Source: Maribacter dokdonensis DSW-8
GTDB lineage: Bacteria > Bacteroidota > Bacteroidia > Flavobacteriales > Flavobacteriaceae
Assembly (NCBI RefSeq): GCF_001447995.1
Contig: NZ_LDPE01000001.1
Span: 1,054,001 to 1,118,000, forward strand
Direction of reading: 5' to 3'
DNA length: 64,000 nucleotides
How positions within the stretch are numbered: position 1 is the stretch's first letter; the number at the start of each line of letters is the position of its first letter. The position numbers and the translations under genes are program-made. The notes under the pieces were generated by a model that saw only the letters and a program-made list of their open reading frames with translations, ran no database searches and was not told the origin of the DNA. Shown here piece by piece: positions 1 through 8,104 of this stretch.

Positions 1-550
1 TAAATTCCCATGGCCGTCTATTGCAAGAACGGTATGGGGCAATCATGACCGTTACAGGGACACCTATTTTTCTGCCTTTGAAAACATGTATTTCACAGGT
101 GATGGCGCATTGAGAGATGCCGTTGGGTATTACAGAATTACAGGTCGTGTAGATGATGTGATTATTGTTTCTGGACACAATTTGGGTACCGCTCCTATTG
201 AGGATTCTATTAACGAACATCCTGCTGTTGCGGAATCCGCTATTGTAGGTTTCCCACATGATGTTAAAGGAAATGCACTTTATGGCTATGTTATTCTTAA
301 GGAAACTGGTGAAAGTAGAGATCGTGAAAATTTAAGAAAAGAGATCAACCAGCAAATTACAGAACATGTAGGTCCTATTGCCAAATTGGATAAAATTCAA
401 TTTGTATCTGGTCTGCCAAAAACTCGAAGTGGTAAAATTATGCGAAGAATTTTACGCAAAATCGCCAGCAACGACACTAGTAATTTAGGAGATACCAGTA
501 CACTTTTAAACCCAGAAGTTGTTCAAGAAATTATGGCCAATGCACTATAG
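1..550 (+). CDS. acs: acetyl-CoA synthetase, C-terminal part (5' end outside window)
   Basis: Makes acetyl-CoA from acetate, ATP and CoA in the cytoplasm. Only the last 182 codons are here; the frame is open from base 2, so the gene begins before the window. The visible part holds the end of the large adenylate-forming domain (YFTGDGA) and the mobile C-terminal domain: hinge GRVDDVI, the VSGHNLGT loop, and [11 protein letters not shown], whose lysine is the catalytic and acetylation-regulated residue of the family. The loop reads IIVSGHN where enterobacterial enzymes usually have INVSGHR, a small family variation. A stem-loop with a T-run follows the stop codon. Confidence 0.95.
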   Translation, partial: KFPWPSIARTVWGNHDRYRDTYFSAFENMYFTGDGALRDAVGYYRITGRVDDVIIVSGHNLGTAPIEDSINEHPAVAESAIVGFPHDVKGNALYGYVILKETGESRDRENLRKEINQQITEHVGPIAKLDKIQFVSGLPKTRSGKIMRRILRKIASNDTSNLGDTSTLLNPEVVQEIMANAL

Positions 551-585
551 TTTACAATTACAACACATACTTTATTTAAACCAAG

Positions 586-630
586 TTCGTCAAGCTCATT
601 GAAAAAATGGGTTTGGCGAATTTTATTTTA
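586..630 (+). terminator. rho-independent terminator of acs
   Basis: Bases 586-600 pair with 606-620 around a 5-base loop (601-605). In the plus-strand RNA all 15 positions pair if three G-U wobbles are counted, and TTTTATTTTA follows. On the minus strand the wobbles become A-C mismatches, so the hairpin favours the acs direction. It overlaps the last codons of the convergent TPR gene. Confidence 0.65.
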
Positions 631-2341
631 CACGAGAGGCGGTCAAAACAATATCGGCATTTTCCCAACTTTGCTTTCTTAGCAGTTCAACCTCTTTCAC
701 CTTATCCTGATTGTTTAAGTTTTCGTAAGCCAGTTTTAAACCGTGTAGCGCCCATCCGTTTTTAGGTAGCCTCAGCAAATCTTCTTTGTACGTACTTACT
801 GCATCATTGTACAACCCAGCTTCTATTTGAATTGCTCCAAGGTGATGTCTTATTGAAAAAAACCAATCTGGCGGTTCATTATAATTTAATCCATCTTCTA
901 TTTCAATCGCTTCGCGTAACAATAATATACTTTCAGAATATTTAAATTCCTTTGCCAAAATCTCAGCTTTTAAAACATTTCTGGCAATTTGAACCAATAC
1001 CGAAACGGTATTAATATCCCAAATGGTTATTTCTTTTAAACTTTCATCTTTCGCAAAAGTTTCCAAAGAGTATAATTCTTTTTTTGCTTTTTCCATTTCA
1101 CCTAAACTTAAAAAAGCCATACCACGTGCATAATTAAGAATTGCGGCAGGGTATTTTAAAGAAGGTACCTCATTCTCCAATTCCAATATTTCTTCCCATT
1201 TGCCAAACTTTACACTAATATAAAACGGTATCGTGTAAAAATGCTGCAGAGTTCCCCAGCCGGGCTCTTTCATTAAGGTAGTGCTTGAATGTTTTGCTAC
1301 ATTGTACGAAGCATTTAACGCCAAACTACTATTTCCTTCCAACGCAGCGGTAGCAGCCAAAAAATGATAGTTATGGGGAAAATAGGCTATTGGGTATGCA
1401 CCTTGGGCATTGCAAGCAGCCACATAATTGCTATCTACTACTACAGCCCGCAAATTTGCCAAAGTACCTTTATGATAATCACCCGTTCTTATATAAACAT
1501 GAGAAGGCATGTGAATAAGGTGTCCAGCGCCAGGCACCAAACCTTCGTCAAAAATTTTGGCACTTTCCAAGGCTCCATCTGGGTGCAACGATGCTTCAAG
1601 CATATGAATTTTAAAATGATGGGCACCCGGGTGTTTTGGATCTATTTCCAAAGCTTTATTTACAACTTGAACAACTTCATTTGTTCTTTCTCTTGGATTT
1701 CCATTTTCATCCCACAAATCAAAAGGAAACATATCCATGATAGATTCGGCATATAAGGCAGCTACATCTGCATCATATGAATACTTATTATAAACTTCCC
1801 GTAACGCATTTGAATATTCTAGATCAAGTTCACTTCTATCCTCGACCGGGAATTGAACATATCTTTTGGATAAGGCATTAATTAAATCCTTTTCTTTTTG
1901 AGATGCATTCTTACTCGCTAATTCTTTTGCCTTTTGAACAGCATCATACGCTCTTTGGTAATTATCCGGCTCCATGCCCGCATTATAATTTGGACCCAAA
2001 ACATAGGCAAAACCCCAGTATGCCATTGCGCAATCAGGGTCCAATTTAGTTGCATAATAAAAAGACCTTGCCGCTTCTGAATGGTTGAATCCATAAGCCA
2101 ATACCATGCCTTGATTAATATATTTTTGAGCCAGCCTATCATTAGTAGTTACAGGAAACTCCATTACATCCAAACCATCGATCAATGGAGCTATATTATC
2201 TGATTGATACCAAGATAAATCTGTTGTAATAGGCGCACAAGCTATAAAAGGTCTGTTTGAAATATCGTGCGTATTTCCCCTATTCTTACATGCTACAAAA
2301 ACAAGCCATAGTATTAGCACATAGAGAAAAGGATTTTTCAT
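623..2341 (-). CDS. TPR-containing lipoprotein-like protein
   Basis: Exported tetratricopeptide-repeat protein of unknown role, 572 residues from the start chosen here. The N-terminus is a hydrophobic signal ending in VFVAC-K, a loose lipobox. Helical repeats follow; GMVLAYGFNHSEAARSFYYA and the DPDCAMAYWGFAYV stretch are typical of a widespread bacterial TPR family. The frame also contains an ATG 12 bases upstream (2353), but that gives MFAA before the signal and its TTTG lies where a -7 box could be, so the ATG at 2341 is preferred. It converges on acs and is not obviously in an operon. TPR proteins usually mediate protein contacts; no catalytic motif is seen. Confidence 0.8.
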   Translation of the reverse strand: MKNPFLYVLILWLVFVACKNRGNTHDISNRPFIACAPITTDLSWYQSDNIAPLIDGLDVMEFPVTTNDRLAQKYINQGMVLAYGFNHSEAARSFYYATKLDPDCAMAYWGFAYVLGPNYNAGMEPDNYQRAYDAVQKAKELASKNASQKEKDLINALSKRYVQFPVEDRSELDLEYSNALREVYNKYSYDADVAALYAESIMDMFPFDLWDENGNPRERTNEVVQVVNKALEIDPKHPGAHHFKIHMLEASLHPDGALESAKIFDEGLVPGAGHLIHMPSHVYIRTGDYHKGTLANLRAVVVDSNYVAACNAQGAYPIAYFPHNYHFLAATAALEGNSSLALNASYNVAKHSSTTLMKEPGWGTLQHFYTIPFYISVKFGKWEEILELENEVPSLKYPAAILNYARGMAFLSLGEMEKAKKELYSLETFAKDESLKEITIWDINTVSVLVQIARNVLKAEILAKEFKYSESILLLREAIEIEDGLNYNEPPDWFFSIRHHLGAIQIEAGLYNDAVSTYKEDLLRLPKNGWALHGLKLAYENLNNQDKVKEVELLRKQSWENADIVLTASRVK

Positions 2342-2502
2342 AGCTGCAAACATTATTATTTATTAAAACATAACATTCACAATATAAATTCACAGTTCTG
2401 AAAATCAACCAATTAACGTACAAATAGCCTTAAAAAGCGTATAGATAACAAAAACTCTAAAAATTTAAAACCTCAAGCAACAATTAGTCGCTTTTACAAT
2501 GA

Positions 2503-3726
2503 TTACTTAGAGAAGGCATGATTATTTGCGAACAAGGGCCTGGTTTTAAAAGACATAAACAACACTACCGAAATTAAGCCGCATACCCCTAAACCAGCAA
2601 ATAGTGCCCAAACGGAATCCTCTATGAAACTTCCCACAAATATAGAAATAGGAATGGACAGAATTGTAGAAATGAATCCTGTTATGGCAGCACCTATTCC
2701 TGCAATGTGCCCAATTGGCTCCATAGCAATAGATCGCATATTACCCCAGATAAAACCTAAACATAAAAATTGTAACGAAAGAAATATCAATAGTATCGTT
2801 ATACTCGGGTTTTGAGAATTTAAGAACAGTAAACTGTAAGACAAAGCAATTACCGTAAAGGCAACCAGTGCGGAAAAAGAGAGATTACGCATACCAAAAC
2901 GCAAAACCAATGTACCGTTCATTAATGTTGAAAAACCAACGGACAATGCCAAACCTGCAAATACATATGGAAATGTATCTGTTAAACCATAAAGTTCTTC
3001 AAACACGTGTTGCGCAGAGCTTAAGTACACTAAGAAGGATCCTGTGATCAAACCCGAAATCATGGTACACGAAACAGTTTCTTTATATTTAAAAATCTCT
3101 TTGGTCCCTCTAACAAAAACATGAAAAGAAAATGGCACTTTATATTGGGGTTTCAACGTTTCTTCCTGTCTTTTATAAAACCAGATACCTACAACAAGAG
3201 CAAAAAACAATTGCATATAAAAAATTCCTTCCCATCCGGTATACTCCATTACCGCTTTACCTATAGCCGGAGCAACTACCGGTACCAAAATAAAAAATGC
3301 CGTAACAAATGACATGATTTTTGCCATGTAATCTCCTCTATAAGTATCACGAATTATGGATATACTGATTGTTCTTGGAGCAGATAACCCAATACCTTGC
3401 AAAATACGCCCCACCAACATAATTTCAAGATTTGGAGCCAACAAGCAAATAACACTAGCAATAAGAAACACCGTAAAACCTAAATAAACAATGGGCTTTC
3501 TACCTAAACTATCCGACAGTGGTCCGAAAAAAAGTTGACCTACCCCCAATCCCAAAAATATCATGGTTACCAATAGTTGATTCCGGGTTGGATCTAAACT
3601 ATTGATAGCTATACCTATGTCTGCCATAGCCGGTAAAATGGCATCAATTGTTAAGGCAACAATTGACATTAAAGAAGCCATTAAGGCTACAAATTCAAAA
3701 TTTGGCTTTACTTGTTCATTCTGCAT
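2503..3726 (-). CDS. MFS drug/metabolite exporter, Bcr/CflA type
   Basis: Inner-membrane major facilitator, about 407 residues with twelve predicted hydrophobic segments. The motif GQLFFGPLSDSLGRKPIVYLG between helices 2 and 3 is the MFS motif A, and LQGIGLSAPRTISISIIRD resembles the helix 4-5 signature of proton-driven drug exporters in the Bcr/CflA group. The substrate cannot be told. The start at 3726 (MQNEQ) is chosen over an ATG at 3750 because a perfect TATTTTTG -7 box lies at 3738-3731, inside the longer frame. Only four bases then separate box and start, so the mRNA may be leaderless. It diverges from udk. Confidence 0.85.
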   Translation of the reverse strand: MQNEQVKPNFEFVALMASLMSIVALTIDAILPAMADIGIAINSLDPTRNQLLVTMIFLGLGVGQLFFGPLSDSLGRKPIVYLGFTVFLIASVICLLAPNLEIMLVGRILQGIGLSAPRTISISIIRDTYRGDYMAKIMSFVTAFFILVPVVAPAIGKAVMEYTGWEGIFYMQLFFALVVGIWFYKRQEETLKPQYKVPFSFHVFVRGTKEIFKYKETVSCTMISGLITGSFLVYLSSAQHVFEELYGLTDTFPYVFAGLALSVGFSTLMNGTLVLRFGMRNLSFSALVAFTVIALSYSLLFLNSQNPSITILLIFLSLQFLCLGFIWGNMRSIAMEPIGHIAGIGAAITGFISTILSIPISIFVGSFIEDSVWALFAGLGVCGLISVVLFMSFKTRPLFANNHAFSK

Positions 3727-3730
3727 TGTG

Positions 3731-3758
3731 CAAAAATACGGCTTAACCATACAAGCAA
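3731..3758 (-). promoter_or_regulatory. Bacteroidota-type promoter of the MFS gene
   Basis: TATTTTTG at 3738-3731 matches the TAnnTTTG -7 element; TTG at 3758-3756 lies 17 bases upstream and can serve as the -33 element. The start codon follows after four bases, which decides the start at 3726. Confidence 0.7.
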
Positions 3759-3810
3759 TGTTAATTAAAAGTTGATTTTTAAGTTTAGGTAATTTTGAAA
3801 TTCAAATATG

Positions 3811-3818
3811 TACTTTTG
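3811..3818 (+). promoter_or_regulatory. -7 box TACTTTTG of udk
   Basis: A perfect TAnnTTTG element, 16 bases before the ATG at 3835. It overlaps the codons of an ATG at 3808 in the same frame and so argues against that upstream start. No well-spaced TTG was found. Confidence 0.65.
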
Positions 3819-3834
3819 CATTAAATTTCAATGT

Positions 3835-4449
3835 ATGCTCGTTATAGGTATTGCTGGTGGAACCGGTTGTGGAAAAACCACGGTAGTAAATCAAATCATC
3901 AATGAATTGCCCAATGAAGAAGTTGGTGTAATCTCACAAGATTCTTATTACAACGATCTGTCTCATTTATCATTAGAAGATAGACGAAAGACCAATTTTG
4001 ACCACCCAAGCTCCATTGACTTTGCCCTATTGGAACAACACCTAATCGCCTTAAAGAACGGAGAATCAATAGAGCAACCGGTCTACTCTTTTCTTGAATG
4101 TAACAGAACCGCAAAAACTGTACTTACCCACCCTACAAAAGTTATCATAGTAGAGGGTATCTTAATCATGACCAATTCTGCTATTCGTAAAATGTTCGAT
4201 ATCAAAATATTTGTTCATGCAGATACAGATGAACGATTAATTAGAAGACTAAAACGAGATGTAAACGAACGTGGTTGGAATTTAGATGAAACCCTTGAAA
4301 AATATCAATCGGTCATTAAGCCAATGCACGAACAATTTATTGAGCCTACCAAAGAATACGCAGATATTATTATACCTAATAATAAATACAATACAGTAGC
4401 CGTTGAAATTGTAAAGAGTATCATCAACGAAAAAATAATGCAGTCATAA
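3835..4449 (+). CDS. udk: uridine kinase
   Basis: Phosphorylates uridine and cytidine to UMP and CMP in pyrimidine salvage; cytoplasmic. The 204-residue protein begins MLVIGIAGG and has the P-loop GGTGCGKT at residues 8-15, a SQDSYY motif, the NFDHPSSID stretch of uridine kinases, and the IVEGIL Walker B-like strand. Length fits the family (about 205-215). An in-frame ATG at 3808 would add nine residues but is overlapped by a -7 promoter box, so 3835 is used. The stop codon overlaps the ATG of the following ftsB-like gene by one base (TAATG), so the two are translationally coupled. Confidence 0.95.
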   Translation: MLVIGIAGGTGCGKTTVVNQIINELPNEEVGVISQDSYYNDLSHLSLEDRRKTNFDHPSSIDFALLEQHLIALKNGESIEQPVYSFLECNRTAKTVLTHPTKVIIVEGILIMTNSAIRKMFDIKIFVHADTDERLIRRLKRDVNERGWNLDETLEKYQSVIKPMHEQFIEPTKEYADIIIPNNKYNTVAVEIVKSIINEKIMQS

Positions 4450-4781
4450 TGGCATTCAAAGATTTAAAACAAAAAAAATGGTTTAAGATCATGACCAACA
4501 TGTATGTGTTGGTCTTGACCGTTTTTGTTGTTTGGATGCTTTTTTTTGACACCAATTCATTGTTAATACACCTAGAGTTAAGAAAAGAAATTAAGAAGCT
4601 TGAGAAAACACAAGAATTCTTAAAAGAAGAAATTGCCAAGGATAAAAAGATTATAGAAAAATTATCTGACGAAGATGAGTTGGAACGATTTGCCAGAGAA
4701 GAGTATTATCTTAAGAAAAAGAACGAAGAAATTTATCTTATTGAATATGAGGATAGTCTAAAACTTAAGGATAAAAAATAA
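4449..4781 (+). CDS. septum formation initiator family protein (FtsB/DivIC-like)
   Basis: Small bitopic division protein of 110 residues. A short cytoplasmic N-terminus, one membrane segment (about 17-36, VLVLTVFVVWMLFFD) and a long charged coiled coil (about 45-90) are followed by the ERFAREEYYLKKKNEE motif typical of FtsB/DivIC. These proteins form the FtsQ-FtsB-FtsL subcomplex at the septum and activate wall synthesis. It is the second gene after udk, sharing one base with it, an arrangement common in Flavobacteriaceae. FtsB and DivIC cannot be told apart from sequence alone. Confidence 0.9.
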   Translation: MAFKDLKQKKWFKIMTNMYVLVLTVFVVWMLFFDTNSLLIHLELRKEIKKLEKTQEFLKEEIAKDKKIIEKLSDEDELERFAREEYYLKKKNEEIYLIEYEDSLKLKDKK

Positions 4782-4941
4782 TTTTCATATCATTTTAATA
4801 AGTTTTTTACTTTCTAAATACTTTATGTTACACCAAGTCTTAACCTTTTCAAAACTAAAAGTTTAACGCATAATTAATGAAAAGTGAGTGCTTATTCACT
4901 TAGTGTTAACAAAAAGCTTTCATTAGCCTCATAAATAATTG

Positions 4942-4949
4942 TATTTTTA
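4942..4949 (+). promoter_or_regulatory. possible -7 box TATTTTTA of parA
   Basis: One mismatch from TAnnTTTG (last G is A), 20 bases before the parA ATG. Upstream, AAGTGA and TCACTT form a small inverted repeat around 4880-4905. No convincing -33 TTG. Confidence 0.4.
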
Positions 4950-4969
4950 CCACCTAACTTACTTTGAAC

Positions 4970-5743
4970 ATGGGCAAGATTATTGCTATAGCCAATCAAA
5001 AAGGAGGTGTAGGCAAAACTACTACCTCAGTAAATTTAGCTGCCTCGCTAGGTGTATTGGAAAAAAAGGTATTATTGATAGACGCTGACCCCCAGGCGAA
5101 CGCTACTTCTGGGCTTGGTATAGATGTCGATGGGGTTGAATTGGGTTCTTACCAACTTTTGGAACACACCAAAAGTGCTCGTGAGACAATCATACCGACC
5201 ACATCACCCAATGTAGACCTTATTCCGGCACATATTGACCTTGTTGCCATTGAAATTGAACTGGTAGATAAGGATGAGCGCGAATACATGATGAAAAAGG
5301 CCATTACGGACCTTAAGAACGATTATGATTATATTTTAATTGATTGTGCTCCTTCTTTAGGATTGTTGACCTTAAATGCATTGACTGCTGCAGATTCAGT
5401 TATAATACCTATACAGTGCGAATACTTTGCACTTGAAGGTTTAGGCAAATTGCTGAATACAATTAAGAGCGTACAAAAACTACATAATTCTGAATTGGAC
5501 ATTGAAGGTATGCTGTTGACGATGTACGACTCAAGGTTGCGATTATCTAACCAAGTGGTAGATGAAGTAAGAAAGCATTTTGGAGATATGGTATTTGACA
5601 CCGTAATTCAACGAAATGTTAGGTTAAGTGAAGCTCCTAGTTATGGTGAAAGTATTATCAAATACGATGCTGCCAGTAAAGGGGCAACAAATTATTTGAA
5701 CATGGCTAATGAAATAGTCAAAAAAAATAAGCAGACGGTTTAA
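4970..5743 (+). CDS. parA: chromosome partitioning ATPase ParA/Soj
   Basis: Deviant Walker ATPase that binds nonspecific DNA and, with ParB, moves chromosome origins apart. The 257-residue protein has the P-loop KGGVGKTT at residues 11-18, DADPQANATSGLG (Walker A' region) and DYILIDCAPSLG (Walker B). Length is typical of chromosomal Soj without the N-terminal helix-turn-helix found on plasmid ParA. The ATG at 4970 is used; a TTG two codons upstream is possible but unlikely. The gene ends two bases before parB, forming the canonical parAB pair, which often lies near the replication origin. Confidence 0.96.
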   Translation: MGKIIAIANQKGGVGKTTTSVNLAASLGVLEKKVLLIDADPQANATSGLGIDVDGVELGSYQLLEHTKSARETIIPTTSPNVDLIPAHIDLVAIEIELVDKDEREYMMKKAITDLKNDYDYILIDCAPSLGLLTLNALTAADSVIIPIQCEYFALEGLGKLLNTIKSVQKLHNSELDIEGMLLTMYDSRLRLSNQVVDEVRKHFGDMVFDTVIQRNVRLSEAPSYGESIIKYDAASKGATNYLNMANEIVKKNKQTV

Positions 5744-5745
5744 GT

Positions 5746-6654
5746 ATGGCAAAAGCGACTAAAAAACAAGCTTTAGGTAGAGGACTTTCGGCTCTTTTAA
5801 AAGATCCGGAGAATGATATAAACACAGCATCTGACAAAAATGCAGATAAAGTTGTTGGAAATATAATTGAACTGGATTTAGACCATATAGAGGTAAATCC
5901 GTTTCAACCACGTTCAAATTTCAATGACGAACACATAAAGGAACTTGCTACTTCTATAAGAGAATTGGGGGTTATACAACCAATTACCGTTAGAAAACTA
6001 GGTTTTAATGAATTTCAGCTAGTATCAGGTGAAAGAAGGTTTCGTGCTTCTAAACTATTAGGTTTAGAAACTATACCTGCGTACATACGTATTGCCAATG
6101 ACCAAGAGTCTTTGGAAATGGCTTTGGTTGAGAATATACAAAGGCAAGACTTAGACCCTATAGAAATAGCACTTTCATACCAGCGTTTAATAGATGAAAT
6201 AAATCTTACACAAGAAAAGTTGAGCGAACGTGTTGGTAAAAAAAGATCTACTATTGCCAATTATTTACGCCTTTTAAAGCTAGACCCTATTATTCAAACA
6301 GGCATGCGCGATGGTTTTCTAAGTATGGGGCATGGTAGGGCTTTGGTCAATATTGAGAAAAAAGAAGATCAAATTTCAATTTACGAGAAAATCATATTTG
6401 ACAACCTTTCTGTTAGAGATACCGAAAGCGCCGTAAAAGCATATCATTCTAAGGCAGAAGCCCCTACAGAGGTCAAAAAGCAGGCGAAGAACGATCCAGC
6501 TGTATTTGTTAGAAAAGGGATAAAAGAATTAACGGATGCCTTATCTGTAAAGGTAGATATTAAATCTACCGATAATGCCAAAGGAAAAATAACCATACCA
6601 TTTAAGTCTCAAGAGGAATTTGACCGTATCAAAAAATTGATAACAGGTGCGTAA
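5746..6654 (+). CDS. parB: chromosome partitioning protein ParB/Spo0J
   Basis: Binds parS sites and spreads along DNA as a CTP-dependent clamp, recruiting ParA and SMC. The 302-residue protein has the N-terminal ParA-interacting peptide (LGRGLSALL, about 10-18), the CTP-binding ParB/Srx fold with GERRFR at 95-100, the VENIQRQDLDPIEIA stretch, a central helix-turn-helix (about 150-185, LSERVGKKRSTIANYLRLLKL) and a C-terminal dimerisation domain. It follows parA by two bases and overlaps the DUF5683 gene by eight bases. I did not find a clear parS palindrome by eye nearby. Confidence 0.96.
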   Translation: MAKATKKQALGRGLSALLKDPENDINTASDKNADKVVGNIIELDLDHIEVNPFQPRSNFNDEHIKELATSIRELGVIQPITVRKLGFNEFQLVSGERRFRASKLLGLETIPAYIRIANDQESLEMALVENIQRQDLDPIEIALSYQRLIDEINLTQEKLSERVGKKRSTIANYLRLLKLDPIIQTGMRDGFLSMGHGRALVNIEKKEDQISIYEKIIFDNLSVRDTESAVKAYHSKAEAPTEVKKQAKNDPAVFVRKGIKELTDALSVKVDIKSTDNAKGKITIPFKSQEEFDRIKKLITGA

Positions 6655-7306
6655 CTATCTTTTATTATTTAGTACACTTTTGCTATTTATAAATTTCACC
6701 TTCTCACAAGAGGAGCAAGATTCTATACCTAAAACTGAAATAGATAGCGTACAGGCAGACCTTGCCAAAAAAGGGGTAGTCATTAAAGATTCTGTTGCCT
6801 TGAAAAAGGTAGAAAGGGAATTTAAACCATTAGCCCCAAGTAAAGCTGCATTTTACTCTGCCGTACTACCCGGTATGGGACAAATCTATAACAAGAGATA
6901 CTGGAAAGTTCCAATCGTTTGGGGAGCCATTGGCGGCAGTATATACGCATATACATGGAATAACAATCAGTACAAAAGTTTTAGAACCGCCTTTAAAAGA
7001 AGGCAGGCCGGGTTTACAGATGATGAATATTATGATATCAATGGAGATAACCCAGCAGGTGCAGACCCAGATTTGGACTTAGATGACCTTGAATACCAAC
7101 AAGAGCGTTTTCAAAATGACCGTGACCTTTGGTTGGTTGCCGCTATTGGCTTATACGCCCTTAATATTGTCGACGCCAATGTTGACGCACATTTAAAACA
7201 GTTTAATATTGACGATGACCTAAGTATAGACTTTGAGCCTTACTTAGATTTTAATCAAGTTACCAATAGTCCAAATTACGGCATGGCATTAATTATAAAA
7301 TTTTAA
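6647..7306 (+). CDS. DUF5683 domain protein
   Basis: Unknown function; family common in Bacteroidota between parB and dapB. The 219-residue product begins at a GTG that overlaps the end of parB by eight bases and has a cleavable signal peptide (about 1-20, ending FTFSQ). The conserved core is SAVLPGMGQIYNKRYWKVP, a motif seen in small membrane-associated proteins, followed by hydrophobic stretches around 90-100 and 160-172. Probably membrane- or periplasm-located. Coupling to parB and dapB suggests co-expression but not function. Confidence 0.85.
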   Translation: MRNYLLLFSTLLLFINFTFSQEEQDSIPKTEIDSVQADLAKKGVVIKDSVALKKVEREFKPLAPSKAAFYSAVLPGMGQIYNKRYWKVPIVWGAIGGSIYAYTWNNNQYKSFRTAFKRRQAGFTDDEYYDINGDNPAGADPDLDLDDLEYQQERFQNDRDLWLVAAIGLYALNIVDANVDAHLKQFNIDDDLSIDFEPYLDFNQVTNSPNYGMALIIKF

Positions 7307-7308
7307 GA

Positions 7309-8010
7309 ATGAAAATTGCACTTTTCGGATACGGAAAAATGGGTCAGATGATAGAGCAAATTGCCTTGAATCGTGGTCATGAAATAGTAGCCAAAATTGA
7401 TGAAAATACAGAAAACATTGACTTTAGCGTAATGGATGTTGCCATTGATTTTAGCATGCCTAGCGCTGCTTTCAATAACATCACTACTTGTATCAATAAC
7501 AATGTACCGGTCATATCCGGAACAACGGGTTGGTTAGATCATTATGAAGATGCCGTTAGTTTGTGTAAGGATAAAAAAGGAGCGTTTATATATGCTTCTA
7601 ATTTTAGCTTGGGTGTAAACATATTTTTTGAGTTGAATAATTATTTGGCTAAAATGATGCAGAATATACCAGAATATAAGGCTGAATTGGAGGAAATTCA
7701 CCACACGCAAAAATTAGATGCACCCAGTGGCACAGCTATAACTTTGGCTGAAGGGGTTATTGCAAACTCCAATTATAAAGAATGGAAACTAGATAGTGCG
7801 TCTGCCGAAACATTGAAAATTACATCAAAAAGAATTGGCAAGGTTCCTGGAACACATACCGTTTCCTATGATAGTGTTGTTGATAGCATTCAGATAAAAC
7901 ATACCGCGCATAACAGAGAAGGTTTTGCTATGGGTGCGGTAACCGCAGCAGAATGGATTATTGGAAAAACAGGTGTATTCTCAATGAGAGATGTGTTAAA
8001 CCTTGGTTAA
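7309..8010 (+). CDS. dapB: 4-hydroxy-tetrahydrodipicolinate reductase
   Basis: Catalyses the NAD(P)H-dependent reduction step of the diaminopimelate/lysine pathway, which feeds peptidoglycan. The protein has 233 residues, shorter than the 270 of E. coli, as usual in Bacteroidota. Seen are the nucleotide loop FGYGKMGQMIE (6-16), SGTTGW, ASNFSLGVNIFFEL, and the catalytic and substrate-binding stretch ELEEIHHTQKLDAPSGTA. It starts two bases after the DUF5683 gene, so it is probably in the parA-parB operon; a 94-base gap then precedes lepB. Confidence 0.95.
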   Translation: MKIALFGYGKMGQMIEQIALNRGHEIVAKIDENTENIDFSVMDVAIDFSMPSAAFNNITTCINNNVPVISGTTGWLDHYEDAVSLCKDKKGAFIYASNFSLGVNIFFELNNYLAKMMQNIPEYKAELEEIHHTQKLDAPSGTAITLAEGVIANSNYKEWKLDSASAETLKITSKRIGKVPGTHTVSYDSVVDSIQIKHTAHNREGFAMGAVTAAEWIIGKTGVFSMRDVLNLG

Positions 8011-8104
8011 AAACGTAACAAAAATAAATCTTTAAGACTCATGAATTATTGATATCTAGCGCATTTTATCATAATTCAAACTATTTCAATAAAAAACAAA
8101 GAAG

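Noticed and set aside
1364..1756. 130-codon open frame on the plus strand
   Set aside because: Antisense to the TPR lipoprotein gene, with no recognisable domain.
4880..4905. AAGTGA...TCACTT inverted repeat upstream of parA as a parS or operator site
   Set aside because: Only six base pairs and unlike known parS palindromes; too weak to call.
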